Positions 20,401 to 32,543 of a DNA stretch of 64,000 nucleotides are shown here, piece by piece. Below the pieces are notes generated by a model that saw nothing but the letters and a program-made list of their open reading frames with translations, was not told the DNA's origin and searched no databases. Both the position numbers and the translations under genes were made by a program. This stretch comes from Misgurnus anguillicaudatus (Eukaryota; Chordata; Actinopteri; Cypriniformes; Cobitidae). The stretch's first letter is position 1. Every line of letters begins with the position of its first letter. The stretch covers positions 10,206,001 to 10,270,000 of the forward strand of contig NC_073354.2 of assembly GCF_027580225.2 (NCBI RefSeq), given 5' to 3'.

Positions 20401-22700
20401 TTTCTCCCAAATAGGCCCATCATGGGATAGGATGTCCTGATACTATGCCACAATACTATCAGCCTATCAGAAAAGGTTATTTAATATTTTGTCAATGTAA
20501 TATTACACTTTGATGTATAATAATGCTGTGAAATAATGAAAATGGCTAGGCCCTATTAAGCTTTCACAAACAATCACCAGGTCTTTGCCAATTCCACAAT
20601 ACTAATCACAAATATGAAAGACAAGGACAACTGCACTTTGATGAAAGACAGACAGAAAGTGCAAGCTAGGATTTTTACTTTTTTCTGCCACCTGCCGCAG
20701 CATGCGTTTTTGAAGAACCGTGAGAGCGGAAAAGCGCCCGACTTCTTTCGCTTCTTCCATTGTGGTGATGGAAGTTTACAGTTGTTTGGAACAACCGGAG
20801 ACTGCAGTCACTCACTCTCTCCTGCGTGTTTGTGCACATCTCGCCCTCGATCAAGGTCAGAGCAACATCCTCTTTTTAAAATTTATGAATATGACAGTTA
20901 ACTGAAAAGAGCACTCACGCTTCAATATTTGACTGACAGGACAGCTGCCTCGGTGGTTGCCTAGCAATATAAAAAGCGGTGCCGCACTGCGTTTAAAACA
21001 TGTTTGATGTGATTGTCCCCTTAGGCTGCATTTTAAGCATCCTTCCAATTGTGAAGCCCTTAGTAGCCTTCAGTCGCACTTCAGTCAAATTTGGTGGTGT
21101 AAGAACCTGGTGTAGCTGTGACAATAAGTTGTTACATTTTTCAATATAATGCATAGAACCCAAATGATAAAATACAGACGGTACACCTTCTGTGTTTTGT
21201 AGTGCAGATAGTAAGGCTCTTTCTGTTTGTCATTATTTTCACTTGTGCAGGACCATTTCACATTTAGTGGCATGAAAAGCTCAATCTTGTTAAACTATCA
21301 TTTAAATCTGAAAATCTGGTGGGAAGCAGATGTGCTCTGAACCTCAACAAATCCTCCAAAATCTCATCTGAAAACCTTTCTCAGTAGCTTAGACAGCAAG
21401 AATGGTAATGCCATTACACATTCACATCCTGGCTCATTGAACATGATTACATATGCACAATAATCCAAATGTTTCTCATCATCCTCAAAATATTCCTCCC
21501 TAAAACACCCGATTACATGCAAAGCATGCACACTCGGTTAAACACAGATGAATAAAAAGATAATCAGCTCCCTAAAGACTACTCTGCTGTTTGCAAGCAG
21601 CCATAAATGTGTTTAACTGGAAAAAAACATGACCTACAGTAGAAACTTTAGAAAGACTTTGTAGAGTAAATAGACAAACTGAAAGACAGACGGATTTGTG
21701 TGTCTATAAATGAAGACGTGCCAATAAACAAACGAGTCAATACACACGGGTGTCCCTTTCCCACTGGCATCTCTTCATTTAGCTCATGCTCCGAATATTT
21801 CACTGAACCGTCAGACTCTTTTTTGTTTTCGATGAGGCAATGCTCACAATTTTAACTTGAAATTCTTGCAAACTGAAATAAGGTTAAGCTTGGGTCTTCT
21901 AGGTTTCTGTTTCACGTGTTGGAAGCAACATCAACCAGTATTCAGATCTGGAAAGTGTGGCATCATCTCTGGCTTTTATATTAAGTAATGAGCCCTCTGT
22001 TTGTGGTTATATAGCCACTGTGCTGCAAGAATTCCTAGTGAGAAGTTTTGCATTAGTGGTCTGTGCATGGTAATCATTAGGAAGATTTGTAGACTGTGGG
22101 ATTACACATCTTATGGCACAATAAACAGATGCAAACCACTTAACCATACACATGTCTGAACCAAACGAATGCATTTCTAATGTCACTGGAAAAATTTATA
22201 TTTTCCATGAGGGCTAAATTGGAATGTTTATGTTATTTTAAACCAAGGTTTGTCAAATCCAATAAAGATGGTGCTTTGTTAGTTAAGGCAGAATTAAGAA
22301 AAGGCAAAAGCACTCTTTGCAATAAAACAGAACAAAATGTCAAGTTATGTTCTGCAGAGCCGTGTGTGAGACAGACCTCATAATGTTCAGATAAAGAAAA
22401 CTGTTACCCAGGCAATGCCATTGACAGTTTTTGACAATAAAGCACTTGATGCAAAAGTTTTCAGTTTTCATGTGTTTTTCTCAAATAAAATTCTGACATA
22501 AATATCTGAACCTTTCTACCATTATTAAATGTGGTTTTACAAGGGTCTGCCTGTCTTCTTGTGTTGAAAGCTCTGTTGTTCCAAGTATCAATGACAGACA
22601 TCTGTTTCTATTCCTCTGGCAGAAATATAACAAGATACAGCATGTAATACTTGATAACGTTTGCATCTGTATGCTAAAACACATCTTGTTTCCTATAATT
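20401..22700. other. Stretch without confident feature
   Basis: The part near 20640-21010 is locally less AT-rich and may be old repeat sequence continuing the element split by the LTR insertion, but no termini were found. From 21010 to 22700 I see only unique-looking AT-rich sequence. Confidence 0.4.
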
Positions 22701-22706
22701 TTTGAA

Positions 22707-22796
22707 CTGCATACGTCATCAAGCCTGGTTTATTAAAGTTAACTAAGCATTACATTCTCAAGTCAAAAGCATATTAAAACTTGATGACGTATGCAG
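22707..22796. repeat. Inverted repeat with 17-bp perfect arms
   Basis: CTGCATACGTCATCAAG at 22707-22723 is exactly inverted at 22780-22796, with a 56-bp spacer. Probably the inner end of a dispersed TIR element or a small hairpin. Confidence 0.7.
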
Positions 22797-22926
22797 CCTA
22801 CAAATGCTACCTTCAGAGCCCGCAGCCTTCGGAGCGAAGAACGGGCTACAGTACAAATTCAAATCATCAGCCATTGGTCATTATGGGGTGGTTTCTCAGA
22901 CAGGGCTTATCCTAGTCTCAGACTAA

Positions 22927-23476
22927 GGCTATGTCCACACGAAGCCGGTGCATTCCCTATCCGATCATTTTTTTTCCTTGCTCTAAAAAAATAATCCGTA
23001 AACACGAAACCACTGAAACCGACTGAAAGTGGTGTATTATATTTGCCAGACGAGTATGGGGCGCTGTAATTCTGCCACAGATATACACTATACACGGAGA
23101 AGAAGACTTTGAGCATGCGCATAACCAACGTATGGTGTTGTCCACTATCGCTTGTTGGTCACCACAATTGCATAGAAGCAATAGATTTTGCTGCAACAAA
23201 GCCAGCAGGCTTTAGTAGCTTCCGTAGCACGAACACAATCACGTAGTCCGCCGTTATTGTTGTTGCTGTTACGTGTGACGCTTCCGACACGTGATGTGAT
23301 GACGTTTTTGCTTCACAAAATATATGGATTGGCTGTACAGAAGAAACCGCAAGGGTGTCGGTTTCAGATTTATCCACTTTAGGACCCGGTTTCAAAAAAT
23401 AGCGTGTTGATGAAACGCCAATACGATAACAAATTTATACGTATACAGTGATATGCGTCTCCGTGTGGACAGCCCC
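22927..23476. mobile_element. TAA-flanked TIR element (PIF/Harbinger-like)
   Basis: GGCTATGTCCACACG and CGTGTGGACAGCCCC are inverted ends, with TAA just outside both (22924-22926, 23477-23479). Removing the insert and one TAA restores the host block AGACTAAAATG that is intact in the copy at 1-180, which confirms the boundaries. No transposase frame. Confidence 0.85.
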
Positions 23477-23533
23477 TAAAATGCATGTTTGAGCTGCTTT
23501 AATTTTAAAACACCTTGCACTGACACACTTTAA

Positions 23534-23954
23534 AGGGGACATTTCATAAAAATTTGACTTTTTCCATGTTTAAGTGCTATAATTGGGACCCCAGTGCTGC
23601 TATCAACCTAGAAAATGTGTAAAAAAACATAGTTTTGGTAAACCATTCTATGCAAGCATGTTTAAAAATGTGTCATTGGAAGCTGGCTCCCCTTGTGATG
23701 TCATAAGATAATACAGCCCCTTAATTTGCACTATCCAACCACAGCACTGTCATTAAGTACAGAGAGCAGCTCATTTGCATTTAAAAAGGACACACTCCAA
23801 AACAGCACATTTTGGTCACACCCACAAAGTGGCATTTTTAACATGCTGTAATAAATTATCTTTATGGTATTTTGAGCTAAAACTTCACAAAAGTACTTTG
23901 GGGACACCAAAGATTTATTTTACATTGTTAAAAAGTCTTGTGAAATGTCATCTT
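23534..23954. mobile_element. TTAA-type MITE (AGGGGACATTTCA family), copy 1
   Basis: It begins AGGGGACATTTCATAA after TTAA (23530-23533) and ends GTGAAATGTCATCT. Internal blocks such as CAGCTCATTTGCATTTAAAA and GACACCAAAGATTTATTT recur at about 25548-25823, 29448-29643 and 38601-38808. The family is very common in cyprinids. Confidence 0.75.
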
Positions 23955-24075
23955 TATTTGCCTCAAGATTCACACCAGTTTAGTTTTTTGTAAGGTTTAT
24001 TAGTTAAAACTACTTAAATGTCCTAAAATAACTAAGGCCTAGTCTCAGATTAATCTAAACCCTGTCCAGGAAACT

Positions 24076-24960
24076 GGTCCTATATTGAATAATACTGTAC
24101 TTGTCATCACCAGACTCTTAACTGCTGACACCAAATCATTTAGTTAATAAGACAAACTTGTGGTAACTTGATCATGATTTTTATGTAAGCATTCAGATCA
24201 ATCAAATATTAAAGTGCCTGAGATTTATTTTTAAATAAATTTCGTGTAAAATATTCCTTTCAACGTAACATTTCTTATCTAAACTCATTTTGATTAAAGA
24301 AGTGTGTTGACAGCAGGAGTCAAGTGTTTACTCTTGTCAAGATAAGTTCAATTCCAGAACTTGGTTTTTAAGTGTCCTTTCCTCCTATTGAAATGTCATG
24401 GGCTTCTACAATATCTGGTTTAATTTTCACTGATCTTATGATACTTGAGTAAGCAGAGTATAAATCAGCAAAGCAATTTGAAGTGTCTGAAAACTCACTA
24501 AGTCGTAATTATGTCTGGCTATGATCTCATTACAGCTATCAATTGCCAAAATCCATCACAATGCAGAATGCAGCCGCTTTACACTGATTAATTCCAAATA
24601 TGATAAACAATTCATGCTGACTTATGAAAAATCATTTTTTCTACTTTGCCTTAGGAGGAAGTGAATTTATTTTGCTTTATTAATCTGTGAATAGACAGCT
24701 GTGAAATAACAATACAGATTATGGATCTCTTGTGAAATAGACTTACTGATTGGAAGGTGCCATAAGAAATCTCATCCCAGTCTCCTAAACCAACCTCAAA
24801 CTCTCAAACACATGTCACGTTTCATTGACATCATCTTTATTCCACGGTTTTTCGAAGAGTTTGGGTCACTTAACTGGGAATCAACATAATGCTAACAGTC
24901 ACCAATGAATTGTTTGTTCTCAAACATTTTTGTAAAGCAAATAAAGTATTAAAGCTCACA
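24076..24960. other. Stretch without recognised feature
   Basis: AT-rich unique-looking sequence, with no element termini or exon signals found. Confidence 0.4.
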
Positions 24961-24961
24961 T

Positions 24962-24963
<2 letters not shown>

Positions 24964-25017
<54 letters not shown>
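24964..25017 (+). repeat. (CA)n microsatellite
   Basis: About 54 bp of uninterrupted CA/AC dinucleotides. Confidence 0.95.
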
Positions 25018-25021
<4 letters not shown>

Positions 25022-25104
25022 CTGCTTATCTCATGTTAATCTTGAATACCTATAGAGTAGTATTTTATCAGATTTATAAAATACAGCTCCTGTAGGCATA
25101 ACCT

Positions 25105-25265
25105 GTCACGACCGGGAAACTGCCAAAGACCGGTGCGGGCATCTCGGGAACCGAGGCAGACGACTCGACCCTCCTGGGAACCGACGGGGATCCGATCCCC
25201 CTGGAAGTCGACTCACACCATCTCGTGGAAACGGGCAGTCAGATGGCGGGGGGCAGAGATGCTGG
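25105..25265. other. GC-rich island of unknown origin
   Basis: This block stands out as GC-rich in an AT-rich region and begins TGTCACGACCGGG, resembling the start of the TGTCACGACC LTR at 18445. It could be a fragment of an LTR retrotransposon. No matching second LTR or TSD is visible. Confidence 0.3.
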
Positions 25266-25269
25266 GATG

Positions 25270-25515
25270 GCTAAAAAGAATAAATAACGTTATAACATTT
25301 TGTCTTGTCTCGTTTTGGTCAAAGAAAACGAAGAGACATTTTAGCGTAGTTTTTATTTTGTACACCACTTTTAGTCTCGTTTTTATTCGTCAACAATATT
25401 GCATTATACATTTTATTATAGTCATCGTCACATGACCAGCATTTTTGTTGCGTCTCGTCTCGTTTTTGTCACGTGAAAAAGGTTGTTGACGACTATATTT
25501 AGTCATACTTTTCGT
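25270..25515. repeat. Degenerate dispersed repeat end (CTCGTTTT motifs)
   Basis: Repeated GTCTCGTTTT and TTTTAGT motifs run up to a GAAGCAACACTA end. This resembles one end of a teleost hAT-like repeat. The partner end was not found. Confidence 0.35.
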
Positions 25516-25547
25516 TGCCAGAAGCAACACTAATGCAATGTGAAAAA

Positions 25548-25823
25548 AAAATGTCATTGAATTTTGGCTCCCCTAATAATAATAATACCTCCCCTTAATC
25601 TGCAGTATCCAATCACAGCACTGCCATTTATTGCAGAGATCAGCTCATTTGCATTTAAAAGGACACAACCAAAAATGGCAGAAATGCACACCTACAAAGT
25701 GGCAATTTTAATATGCTATAATAAATGATCTATATGATATTTTGAGCTAGATCTTCACATACCTATTCTGGGGACACCAAAGATTTATTTAACATCTTCA
25801 AAAAATCTTGTAAAATGTCCCCT
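25548..25823. mobile_element. TTAA-type MITE (AGGGGACATTT family), copy 2
   Basis: The right end AAAATGTCCCCT is followed by TTAA (25824-25827). Interior blocks match copy 1 at 23534-23954. The left end is degraded. Confidence 0.65.
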
Positions 25824-26205
25824 TTAAGAGAAGGTTTACTAAGGGAAAATAATCTGACATTGCTTTTTGCTCTATACAATGAAAGTGAAAAATGACTGAG
25901 GTTATCAGCCAAAAACTTTCTGTTTAATATCTCTTATAAAATCTGTTTACAAATATAAAGTAGTACTAAATCAAAGTAGTATTAAAAATGTAATATAGAA
26001 ATATATCACTCTACATAATAAGTATAATTTGATAGCATATGATTCAAGTAGGTAAATACAATAATTTTGCATTATAACCATGTTATTAAAGACCATTAAA
26101 TTGTTTTTAAAAAATACAGTTGTATAGTTTCTCTTTAAATCCACCAATGGGTACTCGACCCTAAAATGGTAAAGGCATTTTACTATCAACACTCTCAGAA
26201 TTAAA

Positions 26206-26870
26206 GGTACAAAAGCGGTCACTGGGGTGGTACCAGGGGCGTCACTAGGCCCTTTTTAGGGGGGCTTCTGTATAAATTTGTTCCCAGATTAGCACAGTGG
26301 CTATATCAACTAATAATATTAACCTATAAGATTAGCAAATCTGGTTTATGTTTACATTTATGTCAACACACACATTTATGTTATTTTCTGGTTAAAAGTT
26401 TATTTTATTTTGTCAAAAATAAAAATCTTATCTAAGGTTTCTATGTGAGCATAGAAATGCAAACAGTAAAATGATGTGTTTGTACTGGAAACGTGTACGT
26501 GTATTTGCACAGTGAATAATGAATCAGGAAGTCTTCATTGTAAAAAAAATCTCCATTCCCAACTGAAAATTTTCTAGTCCCATATATGAAACAGGGAATA
26601 CAATGGAATAGTGGATTGCAATAAGGTTAGTAGTATACAACCCTACCCTAACAGTCAAATTATATTTTTTAAATCATACCCTTACTTGGGGCTGGGCCCC
26701 CCTAAATTGAAAATCCTAGAATCGCCCCTGGGTGGTACCCTTTCAAAGTACACATTTCTACCTAAAAGTGCATATTAATACCTCACAGATACATATTATT
26801 GCCACACAGGTACATATCTGTATCTAAATGGCACATGTTAAGACCACATCCCAGTGACAGCTTTTGTATC
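26206..26870. mobile_element. TIR MITE interrupted by a hAT-type element
   Basis: GGTACAAAAGCGGTCACTGG at the left is inverted at the right end as CCCAGTGACAGCTTTTGTAT. The left TIR is broken 20 bases in by the element at 26234-26730. TACATAT and GGTACA motifs in the remaining interior fit a known fish repeat. Confidence 0.7.
26234..26730. mobile_element. Short hAT-type element, TSD GGTGGTAC
   Basis: CAGGGGCGTCACTAGG and CCTAGAATCGCCCCTG are the inverted ends. Exact 8-bp duplications GGTGGTAC flank them at 26226-26233 and 26731-26738. 497 bp, no coding capacity. Confidence 0.9.
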
Positions 26871-26871
26871 T

Positions 26872-27500
26872 TTTCTTTTAAGAGTTTAGTTAAAGGGTAA
26901 AGATGCATTCACAAAATTCACAGACGCTCTTTTTGGGATCAGGCATGGAATTATTTGGTAATCTCATTTTTTTCTCCCACCCTTTACGCCTTTGGCAAGG
27001 TCAGTTATTGGTTATTGGCTTTGAATGCTCATAAATTTTTTATTTTGCACTCGATGAAAAGCAGCATGTGTTAGAGGCACCTCTGGACACTGGTCTGCTA
27101 GCAGCTGGATAAGAGAATTGAGAGGGAACTGGATCCAGCTGTGCTTGGCAGAACTCAACCCTTTGAATGATGCTTTTGGCCAGGCTTGATTTTGCAGCTC
27201 TGCCCCTTGTAAAACGCTTCAGTGTAATTAACCACAAATCACACAGTTTGAGTATAACCGCATCCAACATCAAAGGTCAAAGAGGGAAAATTGCAAATGA
27301 CCAGTCTAGGGAATCTGAGTGAAAAGAGTATATTATGGGGTGGGTGATCATTTTGGCAGGAGACTGTTAGGGATGCAGGGTGTAATAAGCGGAATTGTTT
27401 ACTGGCCGAGTTAAACCCAGTCAATCAAGTCAGTCAAAGACCCTTGGAAGAGAATACTGTGCTCCATTGTAGCCTGAAAATGAAATGAAAAATCTCTATG
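26872..27500. other. Stretch without recognised feature
   Basis: Unique-looking sequence with no supported gene or element. Confidence 0.4.
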
Positions 27501-27509
27501 AGCATTTAA

Positions 27510-27811
27510 AGGGATACTTCACCAATTTAGCATTCAGCTTTGTATCTGTAGAAACCCGGCAGTATTACTGAATGACCATGTTTCCCTCCATCATTTCCCC
27601 CCGTAGAGGAGAGATATCTGCATTTTGGTTCTGCAAAAAAGTCCTCCGATGATGCAAAAATCGTCACATTACATCATCGGAGGACTTTTTTGCAGAACCA
27701 AAATGCAGATATCTCTCCTCTCAGGGGGAAATGAGGGAAACATGGTCATTCAGTAATACTGCCGGGTTTCTACAGATACAAAGCTGAATGCTAAATCGGT
27801 AAAGTATCCCT
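27510..27811. mobile_element. Near-perfect 302-bp inverted-repeat MITE, TTAA flanks
   Basis: AGGGATACTTCACC and its inverted match end the element, with TTAA at 27506-27509 and 27812-27815. The arms match over about 140 bp with few mismatches, including CGGCAGTATTACTGAATGAC and AAAAGTCCTCCGATGATG. The loop is only about 17 bp, so a transcript would form a long hairpin. Confidence 0.9.
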
Positions 27812-27915
27812 TTAATAGAAGGTGGAGCGACTATAGCAATTGGGTCGAAAGAAGCAGAAACACACACTCCCACAAACACTTCCATGTCAGACATAATGGT
27901 TTTTATGCTGCATAT

Positions 27916-29212
27916 CAGGGCATGAAATTAACACCCGACCACGCGCCAAATGCGGGTGTATTTTGCAATTGGCGGGTAACACTGTCAATCTACTAGCCAC
28001 ATTGGCGCCCTCAGGTCATGATTATAATGACATATGCCAACTTTTGTGTCAATACCAACCCACTACCGACCGACATTTTCAACTTTTCATAGATTCGGCT
28101 CTTTCGGCTCCAGCTCCGGCTCTACATTTTAGTGATGGCAGTCCGGCTATTTTCATAGATTCGGCTCTTCTGGCCTCTACGGTCCCACCCCTGCCTGCAT
28201 CTGAAGATTCGGCTCTGCTCGTTCGCTACAAAGAATCAGCTCTTAGAGCCGGTTCGTTCGCGAACGACCCATTACTATAACCCGCCCGCAATTGTTCAAA
28301 ATAGTCTTTAAACTCGACCGACTGACCGCGGCCTGAATATCATTAAAATATTTTTGGATGACTCGTAACCGGCACCCGCTCATTTCTTATCAACCTGCGC
28401 ATATCACTGATGCAAATTGAGTGATTCATTGAGAGGATGCGCCTTCTGTTTCGCAACGTTCATTGCGATTGGAAAGAAGATGAGGCACTTCTCTGACTAC
28501 GTTTGGATATTCGAGTAAGTATTAAACTGTTGGTGAGATGGGAAGAGAATGCAATGCTGACATAGGCTACTGTACAATCGCAGTTGCACAGATGTGTAGT
28601 GCTGCTGTGACGGATCAGAACTCTTGATGTGTAAACTTTAGAGAGAGTTGCGCTACTATGCCATACTGTTGTACATTAACATACATTTTGCGAATATAGT
28701 AATGAAAAACAACGTATGTGCGGCGTTTATGTGCGCAGTTTGTGCCCCCTCTGTCTCTGTGTGCGTGTGCGGGTTTAAGGGGACTCAATAGGGCACATCG
28801 GAGAGATGCGTTCCTAAAAGCATGCGTACATAAAATGTTTCTGCTCTTGACAGGGCACATATAACCAAAATGATCTCAACAGTATTAATTTTCTAATAAA
28901 ACATTTCTTTATGTCTTAAGTGTATGTATAGAGATTTAAAAACCAGTCAGTGCTGGTCTTAAAGAGACAGTAACCTCAATAAACCTACTTAAGTCTGTGT
29001 CATTAATGTTAATCAAACAACCTAAGACAAAGAGAAATTCACTTTTGTGGCTCTGAAAAAAAATTATATTTAATTCATACAATGAAGACAGCGTTATCAT
29101 TCACTATTCAGGCAAAAAAAAAACTGGCTGGTAAAAAGTCTCTGTGGCAGGTGGATTTCTAAATCCACCTGCCACAGTGGCTGGTGGTCAAAAAAGTTAA
29201 CTTCAGGCCCTG
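27916..29212. mobile_element. hAT-type element, TSD CTGCATAT
   Basis: CAGGGCATGAAATTAACACC at the left and GTTAACTTCAGGCCCTG at the right are inverted ends. They are flanked by exact 8-bp CTGCATAT (27908-27915, 29213-29220). 1297 bp without a transposase frame. It contains an internal short hairpin near 29138-29180 (AAATCCACCTGCCACAG and its match) and a nested fragment ending GACCCATTACTA. Confidence 0.85.
28130..28277. repeat. Nested hAT-like fragment with CGGCTC motifs
   Basis: TAGTGATGGCAGTCCGG at the left and GAACGACCCATTACTA at the right look like opposed ends of a familiar teleost hAT-like repeat. GATTCGGCTCT units also occur just outside at 28090-28130. No TSD was found, so the limits are uncertain. 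Confidence 0.45.
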
Positions 29213-29244
29213 CTGCATATTGTATATAACTGTATATTCTATCC

Positions 29245-30801
29245 CAGTGGTTCCCAACCTTTTTAGCCCTAAGTACCCCCACAGCCCTATCAGTAAGGCT
29301 CAAGTACCCCTTCATCGAAACTAAACCAAAGTTGTGTTTTAAAGACAAATAATTAGTATTTTAATTAATTAATTCATTTTAAATAATAAAGTAAAAAGCA
29401 TGAAGCATGTTTATTTCAACAAACCACTACCATTGCGATCAGTGTTTGCATTTTATCAGCTCATTTGCATTTTAAAAGACACACCCAAAAACAGCACATT
29501 TTTGCTCAGGCCTACAAAATGGCAATTTTGACATGCTATAATTAATTATCTGTAGGGTGTTTTGAGATAAAACTTCACATATGGACTCTGGGAACGCCAG
29601 AGATTTATTTTACAAATTTAAAAAATTCATCATATGACCCCTTTAAGGGCCAGATTTACTAACAGCTTACGCAAATCATCATTTTGACGTTAAATAACGA
29701 CTGAACTTACTAAAGACACGCAACAGATATTTAGCTCTGAAAAGGTGTTATTTTTGCGACCTTATTGCATATGCATTTGTGGAAGTTTTCCTACGTTAAC
29801 ATTAATGCGAGGAGAGTATTACATTTTGCCAGAGGAACATACTTTAAAATAAATATATAGTTTGCCAAGCCATGCTATGTTTAATTTGCTGGAGAAAAGA
29901 GGAGGAGAAGTCACGAGGAGAATTAAAATCAGGTATTTCAAAACTTATTTTACCCTTCATCTTTCGTCCTCCGGTTCATAGTGTACTTTTACTTAGCTGG
30001 AATTTCACACTCCGCAGTCCGCATTTTCATTGCGATGTCCTGCCGAGGTCTCTTATTTGCGACCCTGTACTAATTTGCGCTGCTCTTATAGATTGCAGTG
30101 GTCATTAGAGAAATGTGCTTATGTCATTATTGTGCCTGTGTATTTTATTTGCGCCTTTGTAGTAAATCACACGCAAATTTTCAACTCCAACGCTTATTTG
30201 GAATTGAGCTCTCACGTCCTTTTTAGTAAATGCCCTAAATTTACTAAAATCTCAATTTAAGTTACTGATATTTAAAGTGTGCAAATAAGTTAAATTATTC
30301 TGTTCAAATGTAAATAGAAACAAAATGTGTTAAGGCATTCTCTATAAATACAAAAGATATCATACGGGACAAAATATGTTAGCCAAAAACAATGCAAACG
30401 TTTTTTTGCATAATTTGAAAATGCAACGGCAGCGGGAATGAATATTATAACATTATTTAAACATTAATTATAGTTAATAAACTTTGTGTCTATAGAAACT
30501 ATTCAGGTTCATTAAAAATAGTCAGATCGTTCTTGAGTTGGACATCGCTATTGCGTTTTGGATCATGCAGCGCATTTATTCTTGACGGCTAATTATATTA
30601 ATGATAAGATTAAAATTACAAAGTTGTTCTTTTTACAATGCTTTCCTCACAAAAATCAATCTTAGGTCAATGACTTGACAAACGAGAGATATTTTTATGA
30701 AATGTAAATGAGATCAAAGCAAATTCTAATCTTTTCACGTACCCCCTGGAAACTCTTCACGTATCCCCTGAGGTACGCATGCCCCCGGTTGGGAATCACT
30801 G
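29245..30801 (+). mobile_element. Composite hAT-type element, copy 1, TSD TTCTATCC
   Basis: CAGTGGTTCCCAACC and GGTTGGGAATCACTG are the inverted ends, flanked by exact 8-bp TTCTATCC (29237-29244, 30802-30809). It carries two older passengers: part of a TTAA-type MITE (29448-29643) and a complete TAA-flanked element (29647-30235). The same passengers in the same order occur in the inverted copy at 36932-38908, so the composite itself was mobilised. There is no transposase frame. A shared 78-codon frame at 29872-30108 lies inside the TAA-flanked passenger and is not a gene. Confidence 0.9.
29647..30235. mobile_element. TAA-flanked passenger element inside composite copy 1
   Basis: GGGCCAGATTTACTAAC and TTTAGTAAATGCCC are inverted ends, with TAA on both outer sides (29644-29646, 30236-30238). 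It is 589 bp, exactly the same length as its counterpart at 38009-38597. Confidence 0.85.
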
Positions 30802-30809
30802 TTCTATCC

Positions 30810-31130
30810 CATCACAGAATACTTTCAGCTTTTCAAAAAAAAAACATTGTTTGATTTATAAAACCAAAAAATTTCCCCAAAAGGTAAAAAGAATTTCGGT
30901 ATTACTACCTTTCTGGACTTTTACACTTAATAAGCAGAAACTACATTGAAAATGTTCATATTGTGCTATGCACAGTACTAAATTATTATTCAATTTAATG
31001 AAATCATGTATTACGATTTACTGAACAATTAAATCACTTTTACATATTTTGAAGTTATTATTGCTCTTTTGTAGTCCTTATTCATGGTCATCGTCATCTT
31101 AAGGTGTTAGATTACCTATAGCCTCTAAGC
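30810..31130. other. Stretch without recognised feature
   Basis: AT-rich sequence between two hAT-type insertions, with no supported feature. Confidence 0.4.
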
Positions 31131-31301
31131 CAGGGGTCTAACCCTGCTCCTGGTGAGCTACCATCCTGAAGATTTTAGCTCCAACTCCAATCAAACACAG
31201 TTGAAGTAGCTACTCGAGGTGTTGCTTGATAATTACAGACAGGTGTGTTGGAACTAAAGTCTAGGACGGTAGCACATCAGGAGCAGAGTAGAAGACACCT
31301 G
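31131..31301. mobile_element. Short hAT-like MITE (CAGGGGT...CCTGCTCCTGG family)
   Basis: CAGGGGTCTAACCCTGCTCC at the left and an eroded inverted end GACACCTG at the right enclose inverted arms containing TTTAGCTCCAAC/GTTGGAACTAAA and GGAGC motifs. I recognise this family as abundant in teleosts. The TSD is not clear. Confidence 0.7.
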
Positions 31302-31792
31302 CCCTATGTGGAAGGACCTTCCCAGCAATGTTCAGGATTCAGACACACTCGATCAGTTTCAGTTTCAACTAAATACTAATTTCTTTAAACAAGCATTCAC
31401 CTAATTCAGCTCCTAAACATACTTATGCCGCAATAGTTAGCTTGACCGAAACCAAGCACACATACACACATCCATTATACTGTATGACTCTATATGCCTT
31501 TAACATGTGAGCGGCCTCTACGCTAATAGCACCTTGTCTCTATTTCCCTTTCTCGTCCTTGGTTCCCCAAGGAAATCTGAGACAGACAAGCTCAGTTCCA
31601 GTTGGGTGTGATGCTTATCCTACTGTGCTACTGATTGCAGCTGTAACGTGTTAAGCCTGGTTTTGTCACATGTTTTTTTCTCTCTACAAAGAAGTTTTTT
31701 TCCACCTCTTCACCGATGTCTTCTGTTGGCTTACACTTATTTTCAACCCAGCATTGAGTTTTGACTGAAAAAAGGGACCAAAGCCCCAAGTA
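31302..31792. other. Stretch without recognised feature
   Basis: No supported element or gene. A TTTCAACCCAGCATTG motif near 31741 repeats one inside the next element. Confidence 0.4.
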
Positions 31793-31909
31793 TCAAAGCC
31801 CCCTAACAGAATAATGTAGTAAATAAAATAAGCACAATCTAAGAAATGATGAGTTATTTTCAACCCAGCATTGGGTCAAAAAGGGACAAGCCCAGCCATT
31901 GGTTTAAAT

Positions 31910-32451
31910 TAGTGCTGCACAATTAATCGCATCGCAATCGCGATGTCAGCCTGTGCGATTATATGACAGCAAAATGTTGCAATTATATTAAATAAATAAA
32001 TGTGTGGACTTGTTAACACAAACTTTCTGATAACAGTGTGATGATTTTCCTTGCTGTTTAAAAAAAGAAAGAAAAACGAACAAAAAAGGCAGTGCATGTG
32101 ACGTGTGGCATGCACGTGTGTGGTGTGCGTCGTCACTTATACCAGAGCGAAGATGGATGCAGAGGAGGTTGACAGTGATCTGGTAGCTAAAAAAACCCTC
32201 TACGTCTGTTGTATAGGGGTATTTTGGATTTAGGATTACTGACCCTGAGCAGTTGCTACATCACGTGGCAATACGAAAACATTTATAGTTTTACAAATAC
32301 ACATTTTAGCATTATCACTAAACTGTGTGTGGATTTTTCTTAAAACCCATCAAGTTGACTCATGATACCATTTAGTATAATTGCAATTGCACATCGCAAT
32401 ATTAGCATCAATAGCCGCAATGGGAAAAATTGCCCAAATCGTGCAGCCCTA
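31910..32451. mobile_element. hAT-type element, TSD GTTTAAAT
   Basis: TAGTGCTGCACAATTAATCG and ATCGTGCAGCCCTA are the inverted ends, flanked by exact 8-bp GTTTAAAT (31902-31909, 32452-32459). 542 bp, non-coding. Confidence 0.9.
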
Positions 32452-32543
32452 GTTTAAATTAATGCAGAAAATGTTTATATCTGACCCAACAATGGCTTAA
32501 AACAACCCAGCATTTTGGGTTGAAACAACCCAGCATAGCTTAA

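Larger units (their letters stand above)
22890..24075 (+). mobile_element. Dispersed TIR element (GGTTTC..CAGACAGGG family) with two insertions
   Basis: GGTTTCTCAGACAGGGCTTA at the left and CCCTGTCCAGGAAACT at the right are imperfect inverted ends. The inner blocks match the copy at 1-180. The element is broken by a TAA-flanked element (22927-23476) and by a TTAA-type MITE (about 23534-23954). TSD not resolved. Confidence 0.65.

Noticed and set aside
27963..28280. 105-codon plus frame
   Set aside because: It lies inside a hAT-type element and crosses into a nested repeat rich in CGGCTC motifs, so it is fortuitous.
29872..30108. 78-codon frame shared with 38082-38372 on the opposite strand
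   Set aside because: Both lie at the same place inside two copies of one TAA-flanked passenger element; shared ancestry of the repeat explains the similarity and no domain is recognisable.
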